A DNA stretch of 26,782 nucleotides from CAYJNO01 sp044432885. Its GTDB lineage: Bacteria > Bacillota_I > Bacilli_A > Erysipelotrichales > Erysipelotrichaceae. The stretch spans positions 1 to 26,782 of the forward strand of contig JAWXUG010000007.1 of the NCBI GenBank assembly GCA_044432885.1, read 5' to 3'. The notes beneath the pieces were generated by a model. The model was not told the DNA's origin. It saw only the letters and a program-made list of their open reading frames with translations, and did not search any database. The stretch's first letter is position 1. Every line of letters begins with the position of its first letter. Positions 13,734-22,553 of the stretch are shown one piece after another. The position numbers were made by a program, and so were the translations under genes.

Positions 13734-15068
13734 ATGAGAAAAAATACGGTTTCGATGACTCAAGGAAATATCTATTCAGGTATGTTGCTTTTTGCGCTTC
13801 CTGTTTTTATGGGAAATTTATTTCAACAGTTTTATAGTGTCGTTGACTCTTTAATTGTTGGTAATTATCTTGGCAGCCAAGCCTTAGCCGCGGTTTCTTC
13901 CTCAGGAAATCTTATTTATTTGCTTGTCGGTTTTTTCCAAGGGATTTCTATGGGGGGTGGTGTCATTATTTCTCGCTACTTTGGTGCAAAAAACTATGAT
14001 GGTTTAGAGAAATCTATTCATGTTTCAATAGGTTTTGGTATTATTGCTAGCGTTCTATTAACTCTTGTTGGGTTCTTTTTTGCACCTGTCATTCTTACGC
14101 TTATGAATACCCCTTTAAGTGTTTTACCTGACTCTATTACTTACTTTCAAATTTATTTCTTGGGTTCTTTTGGATTTGTAATGTATAACATCTTTGTTGG
14201 CATTTTACAAGCTGTGGGAGACAGTAAGACTCCTTTAATTTATTTGATTATTTCCTCTGTTATAAATATTGTTTTGGATCTTATTTTTATCGGTTTCCTT
14301 CATTATGGTGTTGGTGCTGCTGCGCTTGCTACTATCATTTCACAATTCATCAGTGCCTTCTTATGTTTTTTTAAACTGTCCTTTACAAAACAAGTTTACA
14401 AAGTCCGTCTTTCCTCTATACGCTTAGAAAAAGAAATGCTTCTACAAATTTTTAGCATTGGTATTCCCGCAGGATTTCAAAATTCAATCATATCTTTTGC
14501 CAATATTGTCGTTCAGTCTAACATTAATGGTTTTGGTGAACTTGCCATGGCAGGATGTGGTGCATATTCTAAAATAGAAGGATTTATGATGCTTCCTGTT
14601 ACAAGTTTTACCCTAGCTCTAACAACCTTTGTTAGTCAAAATATCGGAGCAAATAAAATGGATAGAGTAAAAAAAGGTGCTAAATTTGGCATCCTTTGTA
14701 GTATGATATTAGCTCAGTTTATAGGTGTATTAACCTATTTCTTCGCCCCTTATTTAATTAGCTTGTTTGATACAACTCCTGAAGTCATTATTTTAGGAAC
14801 AGGGCGCGCCCAAGCTTCTGCTCTGTTCTTTTTCCTAGCTGCCTATTCCCATTGCGTTGGTGCCATATTAAGAGGAGCTGGAAATTCTAAAACACCCATG
14901 GTTGTACTTTTTCTTTCTTGGTGTTTACTAAGAGTTTCTATTCTTGTATTATTAAAGCCTATATTTCCAACTATTGATTTAGTCTATTGGGTTTATCCTA
15001 TCACATGGGCTTTTAGTTCTGTGTTATTTTATTATTTTTATCAAACTCGCATTGACTTAGCAAAATAA
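13734..15068 (+). CDS. MATE family efflux transporter
   Basis: 444 residues, normal for the NorM/DinF-type MATE family, with about 12 hydrophobic segments in two similar halves. Signatures: LPVFMGNLFQQFYSVVDSLIVGNYLG with ALAAV, GGGVIISRYFGAKN, ILQAVGDSKTPLIY and, in the second half, the matching AILRGAGNSKTPMVV. Family members export cationic drugs, toxins or metabolites in exchange for Na+ or H+. It is the only rightward gene in the window, so it is transcribed against the left replication fork. Its last 28 bases overlap the end of the convergent YwaF gene, with no terminator between them. Substrate is not predictable. Confidence 0.95.
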   Translation: MRKNTVSMTQGNIYSGMLLFALPVFMGNLFQQFYSVVDSLIVGNYLGSQALAAVSSSGNLIYLLVGFFQGISMGGGVIISRYFGAKNYDGLEKSIHVSIGFGIIASVLLTLVGFFFAPVILTLMNTPLSVLPDSITYFQIYFLGSFGFVMYNIFVGILQAVGDSKTPLIYLIISSVINIVLDLIFIGFLHYGVGAAALATIISQFISAFLCFFKLSFTKQVYKVRLSSIRLEKEMLLQIFSIGIPAGFQNSIISFANIVVQSNINGFGELAMAGCGAYSKIEGFMMLPVTSFTLALTTFVSQNIGANKMDRVKKGAKFGILCSMILAQFIGVLTYFFAPYLISLFDTTPEVIILGTGRAQASALFFFLAAYSHCVGAILRGAGNSKTPMVVLFLSWCLLRVSILVLLKPIFPTIDLVYWVYPITWAFSSVLFYYFYQTRIDLAK

Positions 15069-15784
15069 GCTTTCTTTTTCGCTCCCTTTGTCACCTTATG
15101 ATAGATATAAACATATAGTCCATATATTATAAAATATAAAACATAAGTAGCTATAAACGTAAAAATGAAATATTGAAAATAGGTTAAATTATTTAAAAAA
15201 GGGCGATTCACAAGATAAAAATAGTTCCCTCCTATTATCGGGTTTAACCAATATATAAAAACTAAATAAATACTAAACCATAAACAAGCAGATTTTAATC
15301 CTTTAAAGCTTGGCCTCCAATCATAAGCAATATATACAAAAACTGGCATGGCAACTGTAATTAAATGATTAATCATATAAGAAATTCCATTAATGTGCAT
15401 AAAATGATAGACATCTTTAGGATAGAATAATGACCCTATTGCAAATAAACTAAAATAAAAAATGATGTCTAATAGTTTCTTGTTTTTTGTTTTTAAAAAC
15501 ACTAAAGTTAAAATACTGGAAATACGACATAAATGTAGAGGCAATGATACACTAATATCAAACTGATCAAATATTGCATACCATCCATATAATAAAAATA
15601 TTTGTTGAAACATTAGTACATAAAATAAAATTTTTGCAATTTTTTCTTTTTCTTGTTTAACATATCGATAATGTTTAATCATTAAACACAAAACGAATAA
15701 ACAAACCCCTAAATAAACTAAATGTTCTATTGATAATATTCCCACCATAGGTGCATCACTACTATAAAAAAAGCTTAAATCCAT
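15041..15784 (-). CDS. YwaF/TIGR02206 family integral membrane protein
   Basis: 247 residues with about seven hydrophobic helices. ISVSLPLHLCRISSILTL (H84, C86) and the later PIIGGNYFYLVNRPF are hallmarks of the TIGR02206/YwaF family, related to eukaryotic TMEM164. TMEM164 has been reported as a cysteine-dependent acyltransferase, so a lipid acyl-transfer role is conceivable, but bacterial members are uncharacterised as far as I know. AAAGGAGG lies upstream of the ATG at 15784. It has its own promoter candidate (15866-15894) and no downstream partner: its 3' end overlaps the convergent MATE gene by 28 bases. Confidence 0.85.
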   Translation of the reverse strand: MDLSFFYSSDAPMVGILSIEHLVYLGVCLFVLCLMIKHYRYVKQEKEKIAKILFYVLMFQQIFLLYGWYAIFDQFDISVSLPLHLCRISSILTLVFLKTKNKKLLDIIFYFSLFAIGSLFYPKDVYHFMHINGISYMINHLITVAMPVFVYIAYDWRPSFKGLKSACLWFSIYLVFIYWLNPIIGGNYFYLVNRPFLNNLTYFQYFIFTFIATYVLYFIIYGLYVYIYHKVTKGAKKKAYFAKSMRV

Positions 15785-15865
15785 GTATTAGCCTCCTTTG
15801 CCCTTTAAGTATCCAAATACAATGAATATAAATTGTTTTTATTTTCTCACAAAAGCATTTAAAGT

Positions 15866-15894
15866 TTATCTTATTTATGTGAAGTTTACGTCAA
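15866..15894 (-). promoter_or_regulatory. Probable promoter of the YwaF-like gene with operator-like repeats
   Basis: The leftward strand has TTGACG (15889-15894), 17 bases, then AGATAA (15866-15871). On the plus strand AAGTTTA occurs at 15862-15868 and 15882-15888, exactly 20 bp apart. The second copy is half of the interrupted palindrome AAGTTTACGTCAACTT (15882-15897), which covers the -35. The leader to the ATG is about 75 bases. The 213-base gap 15785-15997 otherwise holds only the cstA terminator and A/T-rich sequence. Confidence 0.45.
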
Positions 15895-15949
15895 CTTTTA
15901 TTTAAATTTTTTTTTTATAAATCTATGTACATACTACTATTATATATTT

Positions 15950-15985
15950 AAAAGTCGCACCCCTTGAATCTCGTGTACGGCTTTT
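15950..15985 (-). terminator. Intrinsic terminator after cstA
   Basis: In the leftward transcript AAAAGCCGTAC pairs with GTGCGACTTTT (10 of 11 positions, one C-A mismatch) around a 14-base loop, ending in TTTTAAATA, 12 bases after the cstA stop codon. Confidence 0.7.
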
Positions 15986-15997
15986 AAGAGAAAGTAC

Positions 15998-17677
15998 TTA
16001 TTCTTCTTTTAATTTAACAAAACCTTTGCAGGCCACGATAATTCCTAAAACAAATAACGCAATAGCAAATGATAATTGCAACATATCTCCACCTACTGTT
16101 AAACTTGTTCCGTTCAGAAGTCCTGTTATCTTTGTATACATTGTAATCGTTAATGCAGATAAAGTAACTGCTAGCATAATAACCATAGGCACCCAAAGCA
16201 TTTTACCGTTTCGTTTACTCTTTTTAAAGAATACTGCACATGCAATCAATGCTAATGCGCTAAGTAATTGGTTAGCTGAACCAAATAATGGCCAAATGTT
16301 TGCATATCCTACTTGTGCCAACATATAAGCTAATATGAGTGTAAGTGCTGTTGCAAAATATTTATTGGTTAATACTTTGCGCCATCCCTCCATAGAATCA
16401 TCTTCGATATTTGATGTTAAGAATAACTCTTGAAAAGAAAGTCTACCAATTCGTGCAACACTATCAAGACTAGTTAATGCAAATGCTGAAACAGCTAAAT
16501 TAATTAAAGTGAACACTACTGTATAAGGTAATCCTAAAGTCTCAAGAAATCCTGCAATCCCTCCCGCAAAAACTAAAGAAGGCGTCGCGAATCCAAGAGC
16601 AGCAGCTCCTGTTGTGCCTCCTACAAAACTTGCCACAACAACCAAAGATATAACTGCTAGCAATGATTCTAACAACATTGATCCAAAAGATACTGGAAGC
16701 ATTCCTCTTTCATTTTTTATTTGTTTAGAAGACGTTCCAGAGGATACCAAACTATGAAATCCTGAAACAGCACCACATGCGATTGTTACAAATAGCATTG
16801 GAAACATATATCCTATTCCCTCTACATAAAACCCATTAAATGCATTCATATTTACATCAGGATTAGCAACTAAAATCCCAATAACAGCTGCTGCTATCAT
16901 AAAGATTAACAAATAACTATTAAGATAATCTCTTGGTTGCAACAATGCCCATACAGGGACAACAGAGGCTATCAAAATATAGAGAAACACAATTACATTC
17001 CATGTACTCACAGATACCCCTAAAATTGGAAAATTTAAGCCAACAATAACACCCAACACTAGTAATGCTATCGCAAGCCCTGTATTCGCCCACTTATTTA
17101 ATTTTCCATACCTCAATATAAAACCTAGACCTATCGCTTCAAATATAAAGAAAGCACTTGTTGTTGCAACTGAACCATTAGCAAGATTAGTTGATGCAAC
17201 ATCTGAGTTACTCATAAAAGTATTAGACACTACATCCCCAAAGGCTGCGATAACCAGAATACAAAACAACCAACAAAAGACTAAAAATAAAATTTTTCCA
17301 CTCTTTCCAATATATTCCTCAATAATATATCCTATTGTACGTCCTTTATTTTTTACAGAGGCATACATAGAAGCAAAATCTTGAACTGCGCCAAAAAAGA
17401 TTCCTCCAAGTAAAATCCATAGTAACACAGGTACCCAACCAAATACCGCGGCAAGTATTGGCCCGCTAATTGGTCCTGCTCCTGCAATAGATGCAAATTG
17501 ATGACCAAAAACCATCTGTGTATCTGCTGGAACATAGTCTACACCATCTTCATATTCATAAGCCGGTGTGGTTGCTGTCTCATCAATCCCCCATGTTTTA
17601 CACAGATATCTGCCATATATAAGATAAGCTCCTCCAAGCACAACAATCGCAACCAAAAGCATTGTAATTCCGTTCAT
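15998..17677 (-). CDS. cstA: CstA/BtsT-type carbon starvation (peptide/pyruvate) transporter
   Basis: 559 residues with many hydrophobic helices. Signatures: YVPADTQMVFGHQFASIAGAGPISGPILAAVFGW, FFGAVQDFASMYASVKNKGRTIG, ACGAVSGFHSLVSSGTSSKQI and SLDSVARIGRLSFQEL, all characteristic of the CstA family. E. coli CstA and BtsT import peptides and pyruvate under carbon limitation. At 559 residues this is a short-form member (E. coli CstA is about 700), as is common in Firmicutes. No two-component system or YbdD-like small gene adjoins it. AAGGGGGAAGG precedes the ATG. Own promoter candidate and own terminator make it a single-gene unit. Whether it carries pyruvate, peptides or another substrate here is unknown. 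Confidence 0.93.
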   Translation of the reverse strand: MNGITMLLVAIVVLGGAYLIYGRYLCKTWGIDETATTPAYEYEDGVDYVPADTQMVFGHQFASIAGAGPISGPILAAVFGWVPVLLWILLGGIFFGAVQDFASMYASVKNKGRTIGYIIEEYIGKSGKILFLVFCWLFCILVIAAFGDVVSNTFMSNSDVASTNLANGSVATTSAFFIFEAIGLGFILRYGKLNKWANTGLAIALLVLGVIVGLNFPILGVSVSTWNVIVFLYILIASVVPVWALLQPRDYLNSYLLIFMIAAAVIGILVANPDVNMNAFNGFYVEGIGYMFPMLFVTIACGAVSGFHSLVSSGTSSKQIKNERGMLPVSFGSMLLESLLAVISLVVVASFVGGTTGAAALGFATPSLVFAGGIAGFLETLGLPYTVVFTLINLAVSAFALTSLDSVARIGRLSFQELFLTSNIEDDSMEGWRKVLTNKYFATALTLILAYMLAQVGYANIWPLFGSANQLLSALALIACAVFFKKSKRNGKMLWVPMVIMLAVTLSALTITMYTKITGLLNGTSLTVGGDMLQLSFAIALFVLGIIVACKGFVKLKEE

Positions 17678-17717
17678 AACCTTCCCCCTTTATATCATTT
17701 ATACTTTATTAATATTT

Positions 17718-17746
17718 ACTCTAGTATTATTGAAGAGGAAAGTCAA
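17718..17746 (-). promoter_or_regulatory. Probable promoter of cstA
   Basis: The leftward strand has TTGACT (17741-17746), 17 bases, then TAGAGT (17718-17723; four of six matches to TATAAT). The start codon is about 40 bases downstream. I looked for a CcpA cre-like palindrome and saw none. Confidence 0.5.
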
Positions 17747-17812
17747 TATATTTTTATAAGCATTATCATTTTTATGCTTTGTTTTTACATTTTGTTTACA
17801 TTTCTGTTTCAT

Positions 17813-17857
17813 ACAAAAATGCTCGCTAGTATATTGATTATTTATCTACTAGCGAGC
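17813..17857 (-). terminator. Strong hairpin terminator after the UPF0303 gene
   Basis: A perfect 11-bp inverted repeat, GCTCGCTAGTA (17821-17831) and TACTAGCGAGC (17847-17857), with a 15-base loop. Leftward it is preceded by an A-rich run and followed by ATTTTTG; rightward it is followed by GTTTTTTATTTT. It can therefore work in both directions, but only the leftward gene needs it. Confidence 0.88.
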
Positions 17858-17862
17858 GTTTT

Positions 17863-18309
17863 TTATTTTATATGTTGAATAGCTTCTATAACCATTTGAT
17901 GGTCTTCCTCTGGTAATAAACCACTGACACAGATTGCACCAATCACACCAAATTCAGTGATAATTGGAAAGCCGCCTTCTATCAGCGCATATTCTTGTTC
18001 TTTTAATCCGTATTTTGTACTCAAAAGAGAACTATTTCCTTTTAATTTTTCAACCATAAATTTTGTAGAATGTTGAAAGTAAAGGACCATATTCTTTTTC
18101 CTTTTTAACCATTGGTCATTATCTGGTGAACATTGGTCCGATAAAAAATGAAATAAGGTTCTTCCATTAACATAGATATCAACACCTATCCTCATATTAT
18201 GTTTAATTGCTTTATTCGCAATATAATTTCCAATTTTAAGTGCGATTTCGGCGTTAAATGTTTCAAAACGATACGTTTGTTCTTCTGCTAATATTTCTGC
18301 TTGTTTCAT
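17863..18309 (-). CDS. UPF0303 (YBR137W-like, GlcG/HbpS superfamily) protein
   Basis: 148 residues. MRIGVDIYVNGRTLFHFLSD, SPDNDQWLKRKKNMVLYFQHST and GGFPIITEFGVIGAICVSGLLPEEDHQMVIEAI match the UPF0303 family, a branch of the GlcG/HbpS ('haem-degrading domain') fold that forms decamers in yeast Ybr137w. Its function in bacteria is not established; despite common database naming, haem degradation is not demonstrated for this branch. The ATG at 18309 has a strong AGGAGGG site. It lies 23 bases after rqcP and ends two or three bases before a strong terminator, so it closes the jag/pth/mfd side of the window. Confidence 0.88.
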   Translation of the reverse strand: MKQAEILAEEQTYRFETFNAEIALKIGNYIANKAIKHNMRIGVDIYVNGRTLFHFLSDQCSPDNDQWLKRKKNMVLYFQHSTKFMVEKLKGNSSLLSTKYGLKEQEYALIEGGFPIITEFGVIGAICVSGLLPEEDHQMVIEAIQHIK

Positions 18310-18332
18310 TACGTTTCCCTCCTAATAATTTT

Positions 18333-18605
18333 TTATTCGTGTTTTTGCGTTTCTATCCGATTTTCTTCAATTACTTCATATAAATCACTAGCTTCTTCTT
18401 TTTTGGTATGCATTGCTAATTCTATAACTTTGATTTTCAAACTTCGATTTCCAAAAATAATCGTAATTTCATCATTTACTTGAATATCTGTAGAAGGTTT
18501 CGCTATCCTCCCATTGACAATAATTCGATCATTGTCCGCTAGCTCTTTAGAGATGGCTCTTCTTTTCAAGACTCTTGCCACTTTTAAATATTTATCCACT
18601 CTCAT
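18333..18605 (-). CDS. rqcP: RNA-binding S4 domain protein RqcP (YabO/Hsp15-like)
   Basis: 90 residues. MRVDKYLKVARVLKRRAISK ... IIVNGRIAKPSTDIQVNDEITIIFG is a compact S4 domain, followed by KKEEASDLYEVIEE, matching B. subtilis YabO/RqcP. RqcP binds the stalled 50S subunit with RqcH and supports C-terminal alanine tailing in ribosome-associated quality control. The start overlaps the mfd stop by four bases (ATGA), so translation is coupled. The same mfd-to-yabO neighbourhood exists in Bacillus, where the intervening genes spoVT, yabM and yabN are also present; they are absent here. Confidence 0.92.
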   Translation of the reverse strand: MRVDKYLKVARVLKRRAISKELADNDRIIVNGRIAKPSTDIQVNDEITIIFGNRSLKIKVIELAMHTKKEEASDLYEVIEENRIETQKHE

Positions 18606-21600
18606 CTTTTTGATTCCTTTCCATTTCTAACAACTCTTAAAATTAAATCTAATTCATTCTTACTTCTTGGTACTTGTATCATAATTTTTTGATTCTTGTA
18701 GGCTATTTGTAGCGTTTTACTTATTTCATTTAACATTTCAAACAATTTTACACCATCTACTTGATCACTAAAATTTTTAGTAAGCTCAATTTGTGTAGAT
18801 GTTTTTGTTTCTTTAATTAATTCTACATATGTTTCATCAGCAATAAGTTCTATTTCTCTTTTTCTAAAAATTGCATACACATATTTTGGCATCTTCCCAT
18901 GTCTATCTTGAATAAAGGCTTCGTATGCTAATAAGTCATCTACGTTTGTAAGACTGCGCAAATGTTTGTATACTTCAATTTTTTCATAATCATCTGGCGC
19001 ATAAGCTTTTGGAATATAGGCATCTGTTTTGACTGTATTTACTTTCGCAATTTTTTCCTCAGGTTTAACAATGCCCTTTTCAACATCAATGGCTTCTTTT
19101 AACATTTCTAAATATAGATCAATTCCTACACTATCAATAAATCCTGATTGTTGTGGTCCAAGTATTTCCCCAGCCCCACGAATTGTCAAATCTCTTTGAG
19201 CAATTTTATACCCACTTCCAAGCTCGGTAAACTCCTTGATTGCTTTTAATCGTTTTTCTTGTATTTCCTTTACTTGCATATCTTTGGGTATCATCAAATA
19301 AGCATAGGCTAGCCTTGAACTTCTGCCTACCCTTCCTTTAATTTGATATAGTTGAGATAATCCAAAACGATGGGCATTTTCTATTAGGATTGTATTTGCA
19401 TTCGCAATATCAATTCCAGTTTCAATGATTGTCGTACATACTAAAACTTGAATTTTGTTTTCATTAAATTGAATCATGACATCTTCAATATCTTCTTTGT
19501 TCATTTGTCCATGTACTACTGCTACGTTAATATTCGCAAATTGGTTTTGAAGTCGACGATGGATTTCATAAATTCTTTCTACATGATTATATAGATAAAA
19601 TACTTGTCCATTTCTCAATAACTCTCTTTGAATGACTTCATTAATTAAACCACTTGTTTTTTCTACCACATAGGTTTGTACAGGCAATCTACTTAGTGGT
19701 GGTGTATTTAAGGTAGACAATTGCCTCATTCCAATTAAGGACATTTGCAAAGTTCTAGGAATTGGTGTTGCACTTAATGACAAAACATCTACCCCTGTTT
19801 TAATTTCTTGAATTTTTTCTTTGTGTTCTACACCAAAGCGTTGTTCCTCATCTATGATCAACAAACCTAAATCTTTAAACTCAATATCCTTGCTTAAAAC
19901 ACGATGTGTTCCTATTAATATATCTATTTTACCTTCTTTTAATTGTTGAATAACTTCCTTTTGTTTGGCAGGTGTTACAAATCGATTCATGACTTCAATA
20001 TTTACAGCATAATGTTTAAATCTAGCAATAAAGGTTTTGTAGTGTTGTGATGATAATACCGTTGTAGGACATAAAAATGCTACCTGCTTCCCTTGATATA
20101 CTGCCTTAAACGCTGCTCTTATCGAAACTTCTGTTTTACCAAATCCAACATCTCCACAAATAAGGCGATCCATAGGGAATGGTTTTTCCATATCACGTTT
20201 AACCTCTTCAATCGCAATTTCTTGATCTGGTGTTAATGGATATTCAAATTCATTCTCAAAATCAATTTGATCTTGACTATCCTTTTCATAAGCAAAGCCG
20301 ATATTTTCTTTTCTTAAAGCATATAATTCTGTTAATCTTCTTGCTAATTCCTGTACATTTTCTTGTACTTTTTCTTTAGTTTTCTTCCACTTATTACTTC
20401 CTATTTTATGAAGTTTAATACTAATTCCCGTATTAGAAGCATATTTTCGAATCATGTGGAATTGTTCTAAAGGCACCAGTAACTCATCATTTTCTGCATA
20501 AACAATCTGTAAATAATCTTTATGAATCCCTTTATATTCTTTGGTAATAATCCCTATATATTGTCCTATTCCATATTGATTATGAACAACATAATCATAT
20601 TTTTCTAAATCTTGATACCCATCAATGGTTGTTGCCTCCTTATATCGATTAACAAACCTTCCTTTTACCTCTTTCTTGAAATAAAGTTCATTGGATGTCA
20701 CCACATATAGTTGATTAAATTCAAAGCCTTGAGGCAGTTCACTATAAACAACATTAACCCCATCTTGCAAAAAATCAAAAGCTAAATGATAGTTGATTTT
20801 CTGATTTAGTAACTCATCCATCACTTCTTGAGCATCTTGACTCTTGATTAATATTACCTTAATTGGATGTAACCCTTTTACTAATTGTTCAACTTTAAAA
20901 GATAAACTTCCCTGAGGCAAACTAATTTGCGCAACTTTTGTTTTATTTTCATTATCAAGCACATCGCTTTTTATTACATGATGATTTTTTAAATTATCTT
21001 GCCAATCCTTAAACACACTAAATCTTGCTATCATTTTATTGGCACTACTCATCTCTTGAATATAGGTCATTGTGTCTTCTAAATAGGTTTTAATATGATT
21101 TATAATCTTTTTTTCATCCATTAATAAAATGGTTGGATTACTTATATAATCCAGCATCGTATAGGTTTCTTTTAAAAAGCTATAATATAAATAAAGCCTA
21201 TTCTCAGGTATTTTAAATTTTAAATCTTGTAAATCCTGTTCAAAAAGACCAGCTGATTCTGGCTTTTTTTCTATCTTTTCTATAATTGTTTTTTCAATAT
21301 CAATAAGTTCTTCTTCTTTAAACATTAAAGTTGTTGCAGGAATGATGTAGGTTTCATTAATCGTTTGAATCGTTCTTTGGGTTTGTATATCAAAATAGCG
21401 AATACTTTCTACTTCAGTATCAAAAAACTCAATTCTTATTGGATGCTCATGATTAATTGAATACACATCGATAATTCCCCCACGCACACTGAATGTAAGT
21501 GGTTGATCTACCCTTGCGGTAAATTTATATCCTGATTGAATGAGTTTTTCTTTAATTTCTTGGATAGTAAATTCATCATTTACTTTTATGTTTAAGCTAT

Positions 21601-21994
21601 TTTCTTGAAATAATTGAGGATTAGGTAGATAACGAATCAAACTTGCACTACTTGCTACTACAACCTTTACTTTATCGTTTTGCATATGATAAAGAACTTC
21701 GATGGTTTGTGCTTTATTTTCAGGAGATGAACTAATCGCTTCAACTCGTAAAGATTCCTCAGGAATAAACAAATAACATTCATCTTCTTTTAAATACTGC
21801 GTTAAATGAGCATAAAACTCTGTAGCCTCATAGGCATTATTTTTAACGATGATCATATTCTCTTTTGTATCTTGAAATCTTAAAGCAGTATAAAGAACCT
21901 CATCAATTAATGAGGTTAAGGATATCTTTTCTTTGTTAAATAAGTCAGTATTATATCCCTGCTTAAGGATTTCTTTCAACAAAAGTTCATTCAT
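18602..21994 (-). CDS. mfd: Transcription-repair coupling factor Mfd
   Basis: 1130 residues, family length. The N-terminal third is UvrB-homologous (for example FSVRGGIIDVYSINHEHPIRIEFF). The central RNA polymerase-interaction domain is around residues 470-550 (YDYVVHNQYGIGQYIG and DYLQIVYAENDELLVPLEQ). The SF2 translocase follows, with Walker A CGDVGFGKTEVS near residue 613-621, DEEQRFGVEHKEKIQ near 714, LSATPIPRTLQMSLIG, and a second RecA-like lobe containing TTIIETGIDIANANT and LYQIKGRVGRSSR. Mfd removes stalled RNA polymerase and recruits UvrA. It overlaps pth by one base (TAATG) and rqcP by four, forming a pth-mfd-rqcP unit. Confidence 0.98.
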   Translation of the reverse strand: MNELLLKEILKQGYNTDLFNKEKISLTSLIDEVLYTALRFQDTKENMIIVKNNAYEATEFYAHLTQYLKEDECYLFIPEESLRVEAISSSPENKAQTIEVLYHMQNDKVKVVVASSASLIRYLPNPQLFQENSLNIKVNDEFTIQEIKEKLIQSGYKFTARVDQPLTFSVRGGIIDVYSINHEHPIRIEFFDTEVESIRYFDIQTQRTIQTINETYIIPATTLMFKEEELIDIEKTIIEKIEKKPESAGLFEQDLQDLKFKIPENRLYLYYSFLKETYTMLDYISNPTILLMDEKKIINHIKTYLEDTMTYIQEMSSANKMIARFSVFKDWQDNLKNHHVIKSDVLDNENKTKVAQISLPQGSLSFKVEQLVKGLHPIKVILIKSQDAQEVMDELLNQKINYHLAFDFLQDGVNVVYSELPQGFEFNQLYVVTSNELYFKKEVKGRFVNRYKEATTIDGYQDLEKYDYVVHNQYGIGQYIGIITKEYKGIHKDYLQIVYAENDELLVPLEQFHMIRKYASNTGISIKLHKIGSNKWKKTKEKVQENVQELARRLTELYALRKENIGFAYEKDSQDQIDFENEFEYPLTPDQEIAIEEVKRDMEKPFPMDRLICGDVGFGKTEVSIRAAFKAVYQGKQVAFLCPTTVLSSQHYKTFIARFKHYAVNIEVMNRFVTPAKQKEVIQQLKEGKIDILIGTHRVLSKDIEFKDLGLLIIDEEQRFGVEHKEKIQEIKTGVDVLSLSATPIPRTLQMSLIGMRQLSTLNTPPLSRLPVQTYVVEKTSGLINEVIQRELLRNGQVFYLYNHVERIYEIHRRLQNQFANINVAVVHGQMNKEDIEDVMIQFNENKIQVLVCTTIIETGIDIANANTILIENAHRFGLSQLYQIKGRVGRSSRLAYAYLMIPKDMQVKEIQEKRLKAIKEFTELGSGYKIAQRDLTIRGAGEILGPQQSGFIDSVGIDLYLEMLKEAIDVEKGIVKPEEKIAKVNTVKTDAYIPKAYAPDDYEKIEVYKHLRSLTNVDDLLAYEAFIQDRHGKMPKYVYAIFRKREIELIADETYVELIKETKTSTQIELTKNFSDQVDGVKLFEMLNEISKTLQIAYKNQKIMIQVPRSKNELDLILRVVRNGKESKR

Positions 21995-22551
21995 TATTTG
22001 TTATACCTATTCATCACAACATCAAACGGTTTATTAATACTTAATTTTAATGCCTTTGCAGCTTTTTCAATAGAGGCTTCATAAACTTCTAAATCTTCTT
22101 TTTTTACTTTACCTAAAACATAATCAACAATTGGAATCATTTTGTCGTTGCCAATCCCTATTCTTACTCTTCTTATTTCTTGTGTCTTTAACAACTGAAT
22201 AATGTTCGCCATTCCTTTTTGACCACCAGCACTCCCTTTTTCTCTTAGTCTAATTTTACCTACCGGTAAATCTAAGTCATCATGAACGACAATAATATCT
22301 CCTATGTCAATTTTATAAAAAGAGGCACATTTTAATACTGCTTCCCCCGATAAATTCATATAGGTTTGTGGCTTCATTAAAATTACTTTTTCATCCTTCA
22401 CCATAACGCTTGTAATATGTGCGTCAAATTTGTTGGTTGTTATATTTGCCTCCAACATCTTCGCAAGCTGATCCATTACATCAAACCCTGCATTATGTCT
22501 TGTTTTTTCATATTCCCTACCAGGGTTTCCCAGTCCTACTATTAACTTCAT
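21994..22551 (-). CDS. pth: Peptidyl-tRNA hydrolase
   Basis: 185 residues, family length. MKLIVGLGNPGREYEKTRHN contains the catalytic His (H19) after GNPG. KPQTYMNLSG and VVHDDLDLPVGKIRL (catalytic Asp region) and GSAGGQKGMANI follow. It releases tRNA from prematurely dropped peptidyl-tRNAs. GAGGAG precedes the ATG, two bases after the HAD phosphatase stop. The pth-mfd order is standard in Firmicutes. Confidence 0.97.
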   Translation of the reverse strand: MKLIVGLGNPGREYEKTRHNAGFDVMDQLAKMLEANITTNKFDAHITSVMVKDEKVILMKPQTYMNLSGEAVLKCASFYKIDIGDIIVVHDDLDLPVGKIRLREKGSAGGQKGMANIIQLLKTQEIRRVRIGIGNDKMIPIVDYVLGKVKKEDLEVYEASIEKAAKALKLSINKPFDVVMNRYNK

Positions 22552-22553
22552 TT

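Noticed and set aside
15785..15997. Riboswitch or T-box leader upstream of the YwaF-like gene
   Set aside because: Apart from the cstA terminator and short A/T repeats I saw no conserved riboswitch core or T-box sequence.
16026..16328. 100-codon rightward open frame inside cstA
   Set aside because: It is antisense to a clearly conserved transporter, lacks a ribosome-binding site, and its composition is what complementing a hydrophobic helix gene produces.
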